Positions 8,584 to 15,785 of a stretch of 21,552 bases of DNA are shown here, piece after piece. Location: NCBI GenBank assembly GCA_049514435.1, contig JBEKVB010000023.1, forward strand, positions 1 through 21,552, written 5' to 3'. The DNA is from UBA4810 sp002479215 (GTDB lineage Bacteria > Desulfobacterota > Syntrophia > Syntrophales > Smithellaceae). The notes under the pieces were generated by a model, which was given only the letters and a program-made list of their open reading frames with translations, ran no database searches and was not told the DNA's origin. Position 1 is the stretch's first letter; every line of letters starts with the position of its first letter. Position numbers and translations under genes: made by a program.

Positions 8584-8800
8584 TATCGATAAGCTCTTGC
8601 AGCGCTGCCAGTTTTTCTTTTGCCGACTCTACATCTATCTTGTGAATGGCATAACCCGCATGGCTAATCACATAATCACCAACGACGACTGGTTCATCCA
8701 CGATATCCAAGCAAACCTCACGTCTCGTTCCACTGATATCGATGATTGCATAATTATCTTCGTCAATCGAAATGATTATTCCGGGAAATCCAATACACAT
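8570..8800 (-). CDS. hypC: HypC/HybG-family hydrogenase maturation chaperone
   Basis: This small chaperone of 76 residues carries the Fe(CN)2CO precursor between HypD and the hydrogenase large subunit. It starts MCIGFPG with the essential Cys2, the residue that binds HypD, iron and the large subunit. The conserved GDYVISHAGYAI segment follows at about 41-52. The OB-fold-like barrel is followed by a helical tail. It lies nine bases after hypA and overlaps hypD. Confidence 0.97.
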   Translation of the reverse strand: MCIGFPGIIISIDEDNYAIIDISGTRREVCLDIVDEPVVVGDYVISHAGYAIHKIDVESAKEKLAALQELIDNEIY

Positions 8801-8809
8801 AATTAATTC

Positions 8810-9154
8810 CTAATCTACGTCCATTTCTAAAATTCGCAATTCTTCCGTACCGCCAGTTAAAATAACTTCTTCTCCACCACATTTTGGGCAGATGGCCGAA
8901 TATGTTTCCACTTCTAAATCTTTTGCGCAGGAAAAGCAATGGATAACGGCGGACTGAATATTAAAGCCCAGAGAGGCATTCTCAGCAAGTGTATTTTTTG
9001 CCTGCACTTCAAAAGCAAATTGTAGAGATCTCGACTCGATACAGGATAGGCGGCCAAAGGAAAGTAAGATTGAATTCACTTTGCTGAAATGTTGCTTTGC
9101 TGCATATTCCTGAACGATATTTAAAATGGACTGAGCTAAATACAGTTCATGCAT
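8810..9154 (-). CDS. hypA: HypA, nickel metallochaperone
   Basis: HypA delivers Ni2+ together with HypB. The 114-residue protein begins MHEL, with the N-terminal nickel-binding His2. It carries the structural zinc site as two CxxC motifs (Cys73/76 and Cys89/92, CFSC...CPKC). Length and layout are typical. The ATG overlaps the end of the endopeptidase gene by eight bases (stop 9147-9149), indicating coupling. Confidence 0.97.
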   Translation of the reverse strand: MHELYLAQSILNIVQEYAAKQHFSKVNSILLSFGRLSCIESRSLQFAFEVQAKNTLAENASLGFNIQSAVIHCFSCAKDLEVETYSAICPKCGGEEVILTGGTEELRILEMDVD

Positions 9155-9647
9155 TTTCTATTCTTTCCAAAGTCACATCCAATTTGGATAATTCTGCCAG
9201 AAGTAATTTCTCCATAACCGGAAACTTCTCCTGCATCATAGCAGTCATTTCCAGATTCATTTCACCATAATTCTGAGGAACAATGCACAGGAATAATGTT
9301 TCGGGTAATTCGTCCAGAAGCTCCACTTTAAATAAGACATCAAAAAACGTGACTTCATGAGCCGTTGTGGGAGGCGGCATGTGCGCTTGCATTTCCTGAG
9401 TATTAAAGCGATAAATAGATCCGGGTGTATCCTTTGCCTTTAAAACATCGATCACAATCAAATTGTCGCAACTGCAAATGATGTCGATGAGAGCATAACC
9501 AAGCGTGCCACCATCAACAATCTTTATACTATCAGTCGCAAGGTAACGTTCAGAAAACCAGCGGACAAAATGAACGCCGAAGCCCTCGTCCCTGAGCAGG
9601 ATATTCCCTACGCCCAGGATCGTGACCTTTTCCTTCTTTTCAGTCAT
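9147..9647 (-). CDS. hyaD: Hydrogenase maturation endopeptidase (HyaD/HybD family)
   Basis: This peptidase removes the C-terminal extension of the large subunit after nickel insertion. From the ATG at 9645-9647 the product has 166 residues and starts in the family style (ILGVGNILLRDEGFG). The nickel-recognising residues are present: Glu21 in RDEGFG, Asp67 in VIDVL and His97 in AHEV. The in-frame upstream region (to 9740) would read through the terminator hairpin and lacks family similarity. The ribosome-binding site is weak. Its position after that hairpin places it at the head of the maturation gene block hyaD-hypACDBFE. Confidence 0.93.
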   Translation of the reverse strand: MTEKKEKVTILGVGNILLRDEGFGVHFVRWFSERYLATDSIKIVDGGTLGYALIDIICSCDNLIVIDVLKAKDTPGSIYRFNTQEMQAHMPPPTTAHEVTFFDVLFKVELLDELPETLFLCIVPQNYGEMNLEMTAMMQEKFPVMEKLLLAELSKLDVTLERIENA

Positions 9648-9690
9648 AATGTGTAATCTCAATATATGACTGTTTATCAACAGCCCATTA

Positions 9691-9728
9691 AAAAATAAGA
9701 GGGGAGAATAGTTATATCTCTCCCCTCT
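9691..9728 (-). terminator. Intrinsic terminator between cytochrome b and hyaD
   Basis: On the - strand AGAGGGGAGA (9728-9719) pairs perfectly with TCTCCCCTCT (9707-9698). The loop has 11 nt, and TATTTTTT follows immediately. The + strand has no T-run in the right place, so the element acts on the hydrogenase transcript. It lies 25-62 bases after the cytochrome b stop and splits the structural genes from the maturation genes; partial read-through or an internal promoter must supply the latter. Confidence 0.85.
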
Positions 9729-9752
9729 CGAAAAAAACAATAGTTCTTCCGA

Positions 9753-10418
9753 TTACTCCTTTATCTGTTTGAACTTTGTTCCTCCGATCATGGAGGAAAC
9801 CGTACCCTGCTTCAGAACGGCGTCATACCAGAAAGCCATGTAGATATGGACCACGATGAACAGGATGAATAACCAGGTGAAAATGTGGTGGATGTAACGG
9901 ACCACGGCCAGGCCGCCCAGCAGATTCTCTACCGGTTTCAGCACGAAGTATGCCACCGATGTCAGACCGGCATGGTATCCGGCCCCCATCAGGATCACCC
10001 CCGTGATGAGAGTGACGACGACCATACCCCAGCAACCGGAATAGACCAGAGCCTGCACGGGCCCGTACAGGTACTTCTGTTCCGGATGTCCCTTGATCAG
10101 CAGATAGAATTTAATCTGCTGGACCAAGCCTTTTAAATCCGTCCAAGCCAGGAAATCCTTCCAGTCCGCATGAAAACGGGAGAAGACAGCCAAATAAAGC
10201 CGCCAGATGGAAAGGAAGATGAGAAACACGCCGAACAGGATATGGACAAAACGCACATTGCCCATGAAAAATTTGTCTACAGTTTCTCCTTTGTATATCG
10301 TAAATGGATCGGCGATATAGAAACCGGTCGCGATCAATATGAATATTGAGATCGCCACGGCCCAGTGGTTGATCCGCAGGGTAGCAGACCACTCTTTGAT
10401 ACCTAAATATTTTTGCAT
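9753..10418 (-). CDS. hyaC: Hydrogenase cytochrome b subunit (HyaC/HupC type)
   Basis: This is the di-heme membrane subunit that takes electrons from the small subunit and reduces quinone. The 221-residue product has four membrane segments at about 16-35, 55-78, 128-148 and 175-197. Candidate heme-ligand histidines are His18 (INHWA), His59 (FVHIL), His177/178 (YIHHIF) and His191 (VVHIY). The ATG at 10416-10418 follows AAGGGGG, ten bases after the large-subunit stop. The longer frame to 10544 lies inside the large-subunit gene and is not used. Confidence 0.95.
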   Translation of the reverse strand: MQKYLGIKEWSATLRINHWAVAISIFILIATGFYIADPFTIYKGETVDKFFMGNVRFVHILFGVFLIFLSIWRLYLAVFSRFHADWKDFLAWTDLKGLVQQIKFYLLIKGHPEQKYLYGPVQALVYSGCWGMVVVTLITGVILMGAGYHAGLTSVAYFVLKPVENLLGGLAVVRYIHHIFTWLFILFIVVHIYMAFWYDAVLKQGTVSSMIGGTKFKQIKE

Positions 10419-10428
10419 GATCGCCCCC

Positions 10429-12105
10429 TTAAGCCACTTTAAATTTTTTGATCTCATTCGTTTTTGGATCGATAATATGCACTGCGCAAGCCATGCACGG
10501 ATCAAACGAATGGATCGTCCGGATAATTTCCAGCGGCTGGTCAACTTTAGCCAGTTTCGTTCCGATCAAGGATTCTTCATAGGGACCGCGTAAACCCGCT
10601 TTATCACGAGGTGAGCAGTTCCAGGTTGAAGGGACAACCGCCTGATAGTTGGAAATAACTTCGTTTTCGATTTTGATCCAATGACCAAGTGCGCCGCGCG
10701 GCGGTTCCGTCATGCCGCGCCCTTGTGCCGGTTTCTTGGGAACATCGCAGCGTGTCCAGGTGCGGGTGTCACCCTTTTTGATGTTTGCGATCAACTCATT
10801 CACCCATCCTTCGGTATTGTCCGCGACCAGCTTTGTTTCCAAGGCACGTGCTGCCGTCCTGCCTAATGTGGAGAACAGAACTGAAGCGGGCAGTCCGGTT
10901 GTTTTCAAGGTGGAATCGATAAGCGGTTTAATTGCTTTATCACCCTGGGCATAGCCGACAACCATACGAGCCAATGGACCTACTTCATAAGGCTTATTGT
11001 CGTAACGGGGTGCTTTACACCAGGTATATTTTTCATTACCTTTTACATTACCGTTGCTGTCATATCCTGTGTATTCGGGATCGGTTGTTCCGTTGAAAGG
11101 ATGTTGCGGTTCTTTACCTTTATACCAGGAATGAGTTGCTTCTTCGGTGATTTTTGTTTCATCGAGTTTCATTGGTTTAGCCAGGTTTCTGTCTTTGACA
11201 ATTCCGCGCGGGAAGAGCAATTTATTCCAATCGTCATCCAGCGGGAATCCGCCGTAAGACAGATAATTCTTCACACCGCCGCCAACACCTTTCAAGCCTT
11301 CATCTTTATAGTAAGTGGCTGCCAAAAGGACATCCGGCAGGTAAGCTGTTTCGACAAAGTTTTTCATTTCTTTGAAACGGAACAGATACTGTCCCAAACG
11401 TTCGGCATCAAATAAATCCATGCCCGAGGTAATACCGCCGACAACCAGTGACTGCGGATGAGGATTCTTTCCGCCAAGTATAGCCATCATCTGGGCGCCG
11501 ACTTTGGAAATTGCCAGGGCATCAAGATAATGGGAAAGAATGATTAAATTTGCTTCCGGCGGCAGTTTGTAAGATGGGTTTCCCCAGTAGGCGTTCGCAA
11601 ACGGTCCGAGGCGGCCGGATTTGACGAATTTCGTGAGACGCTCCTGAACGGCTTTGTAATGTGTCTCCGAACAATTGTAAGGATTTTTGCTATATCCTTT
11701 AGCCATCTCCACTGTTTTTTTGGGGCTGGCCGAAAGCGCGCTGACGACATCCACCCAATCGAGGCCATGCAGATGATAAAAATGCATGACATGGTCAGTC
11801 AGGTAAAGAGAGGCGCTGATTAAATTACGGGCGATTCTGGCATTGGGCGGCGGTTTGATGCCAAAAGCATCTTCACAGGCCAGAATGCTGGCTTCATAGT
11901 GTACATAAGTACAAACACCGCAGAAACGCTGGACGATCAAACCGGCATCACGCGGGTCGCGTCCCTTTAAAATGGTCTCAATACCACGCCAGAGTGTTAT
12001 GCTGCTCCAGGCATCTTTGATGACGTTATTATCATCAACTTCCACTTCAATCCTTAAATGTCCTTCAATCCTGGTGATCGGATCGACAATAATTCTCTTG
12101 GTCAT
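10429..12105 (-). CDS. hyaB: [NiFe]-hydrogenase large subunit, group 1
   Basis: This is the catalytic subunit holding the NiFe(CN)2CO site; it oxidises H2 in the periplasm and travels through Tat with the small subunit. The 558-residue product starts with the typical DPITRIEGHLRIE segment. The four nickel ligands are Cys62/Cys65 (RFCGVCTYVH) and Cys537/Cys540 (DPCMACAVH). The third and fourth ligands are Cys, not selenocysteine. Cleavage after His543 would release a 15-residue C-terminal peptide (IIDPKTNEIKKFKVA), which fits the linked endopeptidase. A GAGGAAT ribosome-binding site overlaps the small-subunit stop, and the gap is three bases. Confidence 0.98.
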   Translation of the reverse strand: MTKRIIVDPITRIEGHLRIEVEVDDNNVIKDAWSSITLWRGIETILKGRDPRDAGLIVQRFCGVCTYVHYEASILACEDAFGIKPPPNARIARNLISASLYLTDHVMHFYHLHGLDWVDVVSALSASPKKTVEMAKGYSKNPYNCSETHYKAVQERLTKFVKSGRLGPFANAYWGNPSYKLPPEANLIILSHYLDALAISKVGAQMMAILGGKNPHPQSLVVGGITSGMDLFDAERLGQYLFRFKEMKNFVETAYLPDVLLAATYYKDEGLKGVGGGVKNYLSYGGFPLDDDWNKLLFPRGIVKDRNLAKPMKLDETKITEEATHSWYKGKEPQHPFNGTTDPEYTGYDSNGNVKGNEKYTWCKAPRYDNKPYEVGPLARMVVGYAQGDKAIKPLIDSTLKTTGLPASVLFSTLGRTAARALETKLVADNTEGWVNELIANIKKGDTRTWTRCDVPKKPAQGRGMTEPPRGALGHWIKIENEVISNYQAVVPSTWNCSPRDKAGLRGPYEESLIGTKLAKVDQPLEIIRTIHSFDPCMACAVHIIDPKTNEIKKFKVA

Positions 12106-12108
12106 ATG

Positions 12109-13332
12109 TTATTCCTCCGTCCGGTCGTCTTTATGAGATGTGGGGGCCGTTTTAAAAAAATCGCTCTGGTGGTGCCTGACTGCACTTGCTACAGCATGAA
12201 CTGCAACTCCGGCTACGGCTGCACCTGTTAAAACGGCGCCGATAGTATCGACTGTTTTTTCACCGCCACCGTAAGTTTTTTCATCAAGCGGTTTTTCCAG
12301 CGGGGCCATGGTATCCCAGAATGCCGGTTCGGTACAACCAATGCAACCATGCCCTGCCATAATCGGCCAGGATACACCGTCATTGAAGCGAACTTTACTA
12401 CAGTTGCCATAGGTATAAGGACCTTTGCAACCCATTTTATATAAGCACCAGCCTTTGAGTGCGCTTTTATCGCCCCATTCTTCGACGAATTCCGAGGCGT
12501 CATAATGCGACCTTCTTTCACAATAGTCGTGAATGCGTTTTCCGTATGACCATACGGGTCTGCCCAACGAATCCAATGGGGGGAGAGTTCCAAACATGAT
12601 GTAGTGGAGTAATGTTCCGGTGAAGTTTACGGCATTGGGCGGACAACCGGCGATATTGACGGTAGAAATTCCCAACGCCCGGCCGACGCCCGTCGCATCG
12701 GTAGGATTCGGTTTGGCGGCCTGGATATTACCGTTAACTGCGCAGGCGCCGATGCAAACAACGGCTGCGGCTTTGGAGGCGACTTCTTTGCCTACTTCAA
12801 TACCGGTCTTACCTTTGGGACCGAGAGTTAAATATTTGCCGTTCAAACCGCGAGGCAGACCGCCCTCGATGACACAAATGAACTTGCCGGCAAAGTCATG
12901 AATGGCCTTCTGCAGATTTTGTTCGGCCTGGTAACCAGAAGCCGCCATTAGTGTTTCATGGTATTCTAGCGAGATAGTTTCCAAAAGAATAGTGTCCACA
13001 TTGGGATAAGAAGAACGTAAAAATGCTTCGCTGCAACCTGTGCATTCGGCAAAATGCAGCCACACCACAGGAATGCGGCCGAAATTTTCTGCGGCTTTGG
13101 CTACCAATGGACGGAAAATAGGCGGAAGCATCAACGCTGCAGTCATTGCCGATGTCCATTTAATGAAATCTCTTCTACTGAAACCCCGGTCTTTTAAAAT
13201 TTCATGCAAGTCTTCTCTTGGTTCGGGTAAATCTTTTTCGATTTGTTCCATGTGAAGCTCACAATGCTTCATCAAGTCTTTGTACTGCTGGTCAATCATT
13301 TTCTTGTATTCGGAATTATTCCCTTTTGCCAT
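12109..13332 (-). CDS. hyaA: [NiFe]-hydrogenase small subunit with Tat signal, group 1
   Basis: This Fe-S electron-transfer subunit is exported folded by Tat and carries the large subunit with it. With the ATG at 13330-13332 (AGGGGG four bases upstream) it has 407 residues. The twin-arginine motif SRRDFIK is at 52-58, followed by a hydrophobic segment and likely cleavage near AKA (78-80). The proximal cluster begins ECTGC (Cys97/Cys100), the four-Cys standard form; the two extra cysteines of O2-tolerant enzymes are absent (ECTGC not CTCC, and Gly in place of the second extra Cys). The distal cluster segment (His, then CLYKMGC) and the medial 3Fe-4S segment (NCS...CIGC) are present. A hydrophobic helix near the C-terminus likely anchors the protein. 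The 50 residues before the Tat motif are unusually long and polar. Confidence 0.97.
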   Translation of the reverse strand: MAKGNNSEYKKMIDQQYKDLMKHCELHMEQIEKDLPEPREDLHEILKDRGFSRRDFIKWTSAMTAALMLPPIFRPLVAKAAENFGRIPVVWLHFAECTGCSEAFLRSSYPNVDTILLETISLEYHETLMAASGYQAEQNLQKAIHDFAGKFICVIEGGLPRGLNGKYLTLGPKGKTGIEVGKEVASKAAAVVCIGACAVNGNIQAAKPNPTDATGVGRALGISTVNIAGCPPNAVNFTGTLLHYIMFGTLPPLDSLGRPVWSYGKRIHDYCERRSHYDASEFVEEWGDKSALKGWCLYKMGCKGPYTYGNCSKVRFNDGVSWPIMAGHGCIGCTEPAFWDTMAPLEKPLDEKTYGGGEKTVDTIGAVLTGAAVAGVAVHAVASAVRHHQSDFFKTAPTSHKDDRTEE

Positions 13333-13391
13333 ACTTCCCCCTTTCATCTGATCTTTAAGCATATCACTTTTATTGAGACATGCCGGTTTTG

Positions 13392-13565
13392 TTATTCTTT
13401 GTTTTCTTTTTGCTCGGGTACCTTTGCTGGTTCATCCATGGACTTTTTAAAATTTCGGATGGCTTTGCCGATTGCCCCGCCGATTTCCGGGATCTTACCG
13501 GGCCCGAAAATAATCAAGGCGATAACCATTATAATTATTAATTCTTACAATCCTACCCTAGGCAT
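13392..13565 (-). pseudogene. tatA: tatA-like gene interrupted by an in-frame TAA
   Basis: TatA forms the pore-like element of the twin-arginine translocase. The frame from ATG 13563-13565 reads MPRVGL, TAA, then ELIIIMVIALIIFGPGKIPE, then GGAIGKAIRNFKKS and a charged tail ending at TAA 13392-13394. Apart from the stop, this is a complete, typical TatA of 57 codons: short membrane helix, FGPGKIPEIG hinge and amphipathic helix. The stop (13545-13547) stands at position 7, where family members commonly have Gln or Pro, so CAA to TAA is the simplest origin. The N-terminus PRVGL is also unusual (FGLGM is common). Internal restart at ATG 13527-13529 would leave too short a helix and has no ribosome-binding site. 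It sits 59 bases upstream of a Tat substrate gene. Confidence 0.8.
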
Positions 13566-13635
13566 AAATAATCTCTTTTTCTTTTATATCGCCAATATTC
13601 AATTTTTTATTTTTCAAAGTTTCTTTCTCAACAAA

Positions 13636-14265
13636 TTATTTTTTTAAGCCTTTGATAAAAATGTTTAAACTATCCTTTACCATTGAGTGAATCCTATCCG
13701 CGCGTTTCGCCGGATTGCCCATGAAGAGATAAAGGGAAATAATGCCATTGAACAGACCCCATATCGCATTTTGTGCCTGCCGGATATCGATTATCGGCGT
13801 GAATTCACCGGAATCAATGCCCTTTTGAATTATTGTAGAAATGACCTTAATATTGTCATTTGTCGTCCGGATGAGCTCGGTGTTTTGTTCTTGCGTCAGA
13901 TTCATCTGCTCCGTTTGCAGCATGAAAGTCATAAGTATTCTGAATAACTCGTTATGATCTAAAAAATAATTAATGTAAATCTGCGAAAATTCCAGCAAAA
14001 GTTCCGCAGCCGACGCTTCCCTTGTGGAAAATATTTTAATGTTTTTATTAAGTTCGATATTATCGGTAATCAAAACTTGGGCGTATATCTCTTCTTTGGA
14101 GTCAAAATAAAGATAAATCGAACCTTTACTGACTCCAGCCTTGGCCGCGATACTATCCACGGTTACGGATTTGAAACCTCGATCAAAGAAAAGTTTTCTT
14201 GCCGCTCTTAAGATTGTGTTTTTCTTATTTTCTTTTTCCTTTTTCCTTTTTTCCGGCGAGCCCAA
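13636..14265 (-). CDS. TetR/AcrR-family transcriptional regulator
   Basis: The 209-residue protein has a lysine-rich start and then the TetR DNA-binding domain: ILRAARKLFFDRGF, TVDSIAAKAGVSKGSIYLYF, SKEEIY (about residues 18-60). The remainder is an all-helical ligand-binding domain of unknown ligand. The start is TTG (14263-14265), eight bases after a strong GAGGAGGAG, and it has a promoter and palindrome candidate just upstream. It is transcribed in the same direction as the tatA-like gene and the hydrogenase genes and ends 70 bases before the former. Control of the hydrogenase operon is possible but unproven; the palindrome at its own promoter suggests autoregulation. Confidence 0.92.
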   Translation of the reverse strand: MGSPEKRKKEKENKKNTILRAARKLFFDRGFKSVTVDSIAAKAGVSKGSIYLYFDSKEEIYAQVLITDNIELNKNIKIFSTREASAAELLLEFSQIYINYFLDHNELFRILMTFMLQTEQMNLTQEQNTELIRTTNDNIKVISTIIQKGIDSGEFTPIIDIRQAQNAIWGLFNGIISLYLFMGNPAKRADRIHSMVKDSLNIFIKGLKK

Positions 14266-14322
14266 AATAGGTACTCCTCCTCAAGTTAAAGTGATGGTTA
14301 TTTGTTTTTTGGTATTTCTCTC

Positions 14323-14335
14323 TGACCCCTGGTCA
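14323..14335. promoter_or_regulatory. Palindromic operator candidate for the TetR regulator
   Basis: TGACC-CCT-GGTCA is a perfect 13-bp inverted repeat (5-bp arms, 3-bp centre). It lies 57 bases upstream of the tetR start and overlaps the expected +1 of the promoter at 14342-14368, the usual place for a TetR-type autorepressor site. Confidence 0.5.
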
Positions 14336-14341
14336 CAAATC

Positions 14342-14368
14342 CGTATATTAATATCGGGGCTATGTCAA
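14342..14368 (-). promoter_or_regulatory. Sigma-70-type promoter candidate of the tetR gene
   Basis: A perfect -35 TTGACA (14368-14363 on the - strand) is followed after 15 bases by TATACG (14347-14342) as a -10. The spacing is one or two bases short. The AT-rich palindromic core ATATTAATAT lies between the two boxes. Confidence 0.5.
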
Positions 14369-14416
14369 GAAAAAATTCCCGATTAGTATGGACTGAATTT
14401 GTCTTATGAAAATTGC

Positions 14417-14542
14417 TTACTTAAGCTTTTCCAGTTGCCGGACGGGGTCTTTCAGAGGCGGACGCCTGTTGATGTTATGGACATCCTGGCAATACTGACA
14501 GCATATCCTGTAGATTTCTATTATAACCGCTTTTGCTTTTAT
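14417..14542 (-). pseudogene. Possible 41-codon Cys-rich micro-gene with ATA where ATG is expected
   Basis: About 20 bases after the coxE stop, AAAAGG is followed after eight bases by ATA (14542-14540) and an open frame of 41 codons to TAA 14417-14419. The peptide reads IKAKAVIIEIYRICCQYC, then QDVHNINRRPPLKDPVRQLE and KLK. It has protein-like composition and a CCxxC motif. The ribosome-binding site and spacing are those of a real gene, but there is no ATG, GTG or TTG. Either a start codon was lost by ATG to ATA, or a rare AUA start is used, or the frame is accidental. I do not recognise a family. Confidence 0.35.
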
Positions 14543-14564
14543 CTGGTTGACCTTTTCTTAAAAG

Positions 14565-15758
14565 TTAATTGCGGGACATTAAGTGGCGGACTGCTTTTTC
14601 CAATCCGTCGAGCGTTAGTTCAAACATGGGGAATATCTTTTCGATGCTTTTTATCGTCCATGTATAAGGCCAATCGACTTGCGCTACAGGATTCAACCAG
14701 ACAGCATGGCGGAAAGTTTTGGCCAAAACTTTTAAATAATCAACGCTGGGCTGCAAGTAGTTCTGGTTGATATAAATTGCTCCGTTGCGGTCGACAAGCT
14801 CATAGGGCGCCATAGAGGCATCGCCGACAATGATTAACCGCGTCTCCGGATCGCTGCGTACGAAATCTTCAACCGCCACCGGCTTTTTGTGGCGTTCGGG
14901 ATCCTGCCAGACGTTTTTGTAAATGGTGTTGTGGAAATAATAAATTCCCAGCTCCTTAAATTGAAACTGCGCGTAATGGAAAAGAACCTGAACGATTTCG
15001 ACATAAGGATCCATGGACCAGCCGCCGTTATCGATAAAAAGTTTTACTTTCAAACGATCGGTGAGCCGCCGGTCAAAAACAATTTCAATTTCTCCGGCAT
15101 TGCGCATCGTTTGATAAATGGTTTTATCCACATTGACAATGTCCTGCGGGCCGGAGGGTGCAAGATGCTTGAGTCTTTTCAGCGCTTCACCGATTTGCGA
15201 AGCGGTAATCGGCCCTTCCTGCGAGTAATCGCGGTAACGCCGCTCCATCGCCACTTTAATCGCCGATTTGTTTTGAGAGGCGCCGCCCACGCGCATACCG
15301 CCCGGGTGCTCGCCCGAATGCCCAATAGGCGAGGTGCCGCTCGTGCCGATCCAGTAATTGCCTCCGTGGTGCGCTTCCGTCTGCTCTTTCAGGCGATCTA
15401 AAAAATATTGCAATAATTCTTCCGGGGTCATTTCTTTGAGTTCTTCTTCCGGCAAGCCCAGAGCTTCGGCCAGCGCTCCCGGATTTTTGAGCCACTCGGA
15501 AAGCAGTGCTTGAGCTAATTCGGTAAGCTCGGCTTCAGTCGGATCGACTTGGGTTACTCCGCGAAAAGCTACCGCAAATGTCTGATCGTAAACGTCGAAA
15601 TAGCGTTCGCTTTTTACCAGAAGAGAGCGGGCCGCGATGTAGAAATCCTCTAAAGAACGGACAAGACCCATGCCCAGAGCTTTTTGCAGACGCAAAAAAG
15701 ACGTGGGAGAAACGGGAATCCCTTTATCGCGCAGCATATAGAAAAAATTAACAAACAT
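14565..15758 (-). CDS. CoxE-like von Willebrand factor A domain protein
   Basis: VWA proteins of the CoxE type act with MoxR AAA+ ATPases, often in metal-cofactor insertion or complex assembly. The 397-residue product has an N-terminal helical part, a Gly/His-rich linker (about 130-165) and a C-terminal VWA domain. In the metal-ion-dependent adhesion site the usual DxSxS is replaced by DNGGWS (Asp243 to Ser248), a variant I recall from this subfamily. A second loop, GDASMAPYEL, follows further on. Its partner AAA+ gene ends 27 bases upstream. No good ribosome-binding site precedes the ATG, so coupling to moxR is likely. The target complex is unknown. Confidence 0.85.
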   Translation of the reverse strand: MFVNFFYMLRDKGIPVSPTSFLRLQKALGMGLVRSLEDFYIAARSLLVKSERYFDVYDQTFAVAFRGVTQVDPTEAELTELAQALLSEWLKNPGALAEALGLPEEELKEMTPEELLQYFLDRLKEQTEAHHGGNYWIGTSGTSPIGHSGEHPGGMRVGGASQNKSAIKVAMERRYRDYSQEGPITASQIGEALKRLKHLAPSGPQDIVNVDKTIYQTMRNAGEIEIVFDRRLTDRLKVKLFIDNGGWSMDPYVEIVQVLFHYAQFQFKELGIYYFHNTIYKNVWQDPERHKKPVAVEDFVRSDPETRLIIVGDASMAPYELVDRNGAIYINQNYLQPSVDYLKVLAKTFRHAVWLNPVAQVDWPYTWTIKSIEKIFPMFELTLDGLEKAVRHLMSRN

Positions 15759-15785
15759 AATTTTTATATTTTGCTTTATATTAAC

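Noticed and set aside
10429..12105. Possible selenocysteine in the large subunit
   Set aside because: The C-terminal motif is DPCMACAVH with ordinary Cys codons, and no TGA lies in the motif.
12109..13332. Possible O2-tolerant (six-cysteine) hydrogenase
   Set aside because: The proximal cluster motif is ECTGC and the second extra cysteine position is Gly, so it is the standard four-cysteine type.
14399..14770. 123-codon + strand frame across the coxE 3' end
   Set aside because: It lies mostly antisense to coxE and has no family-like motif; the opposite strand explains the open frame.
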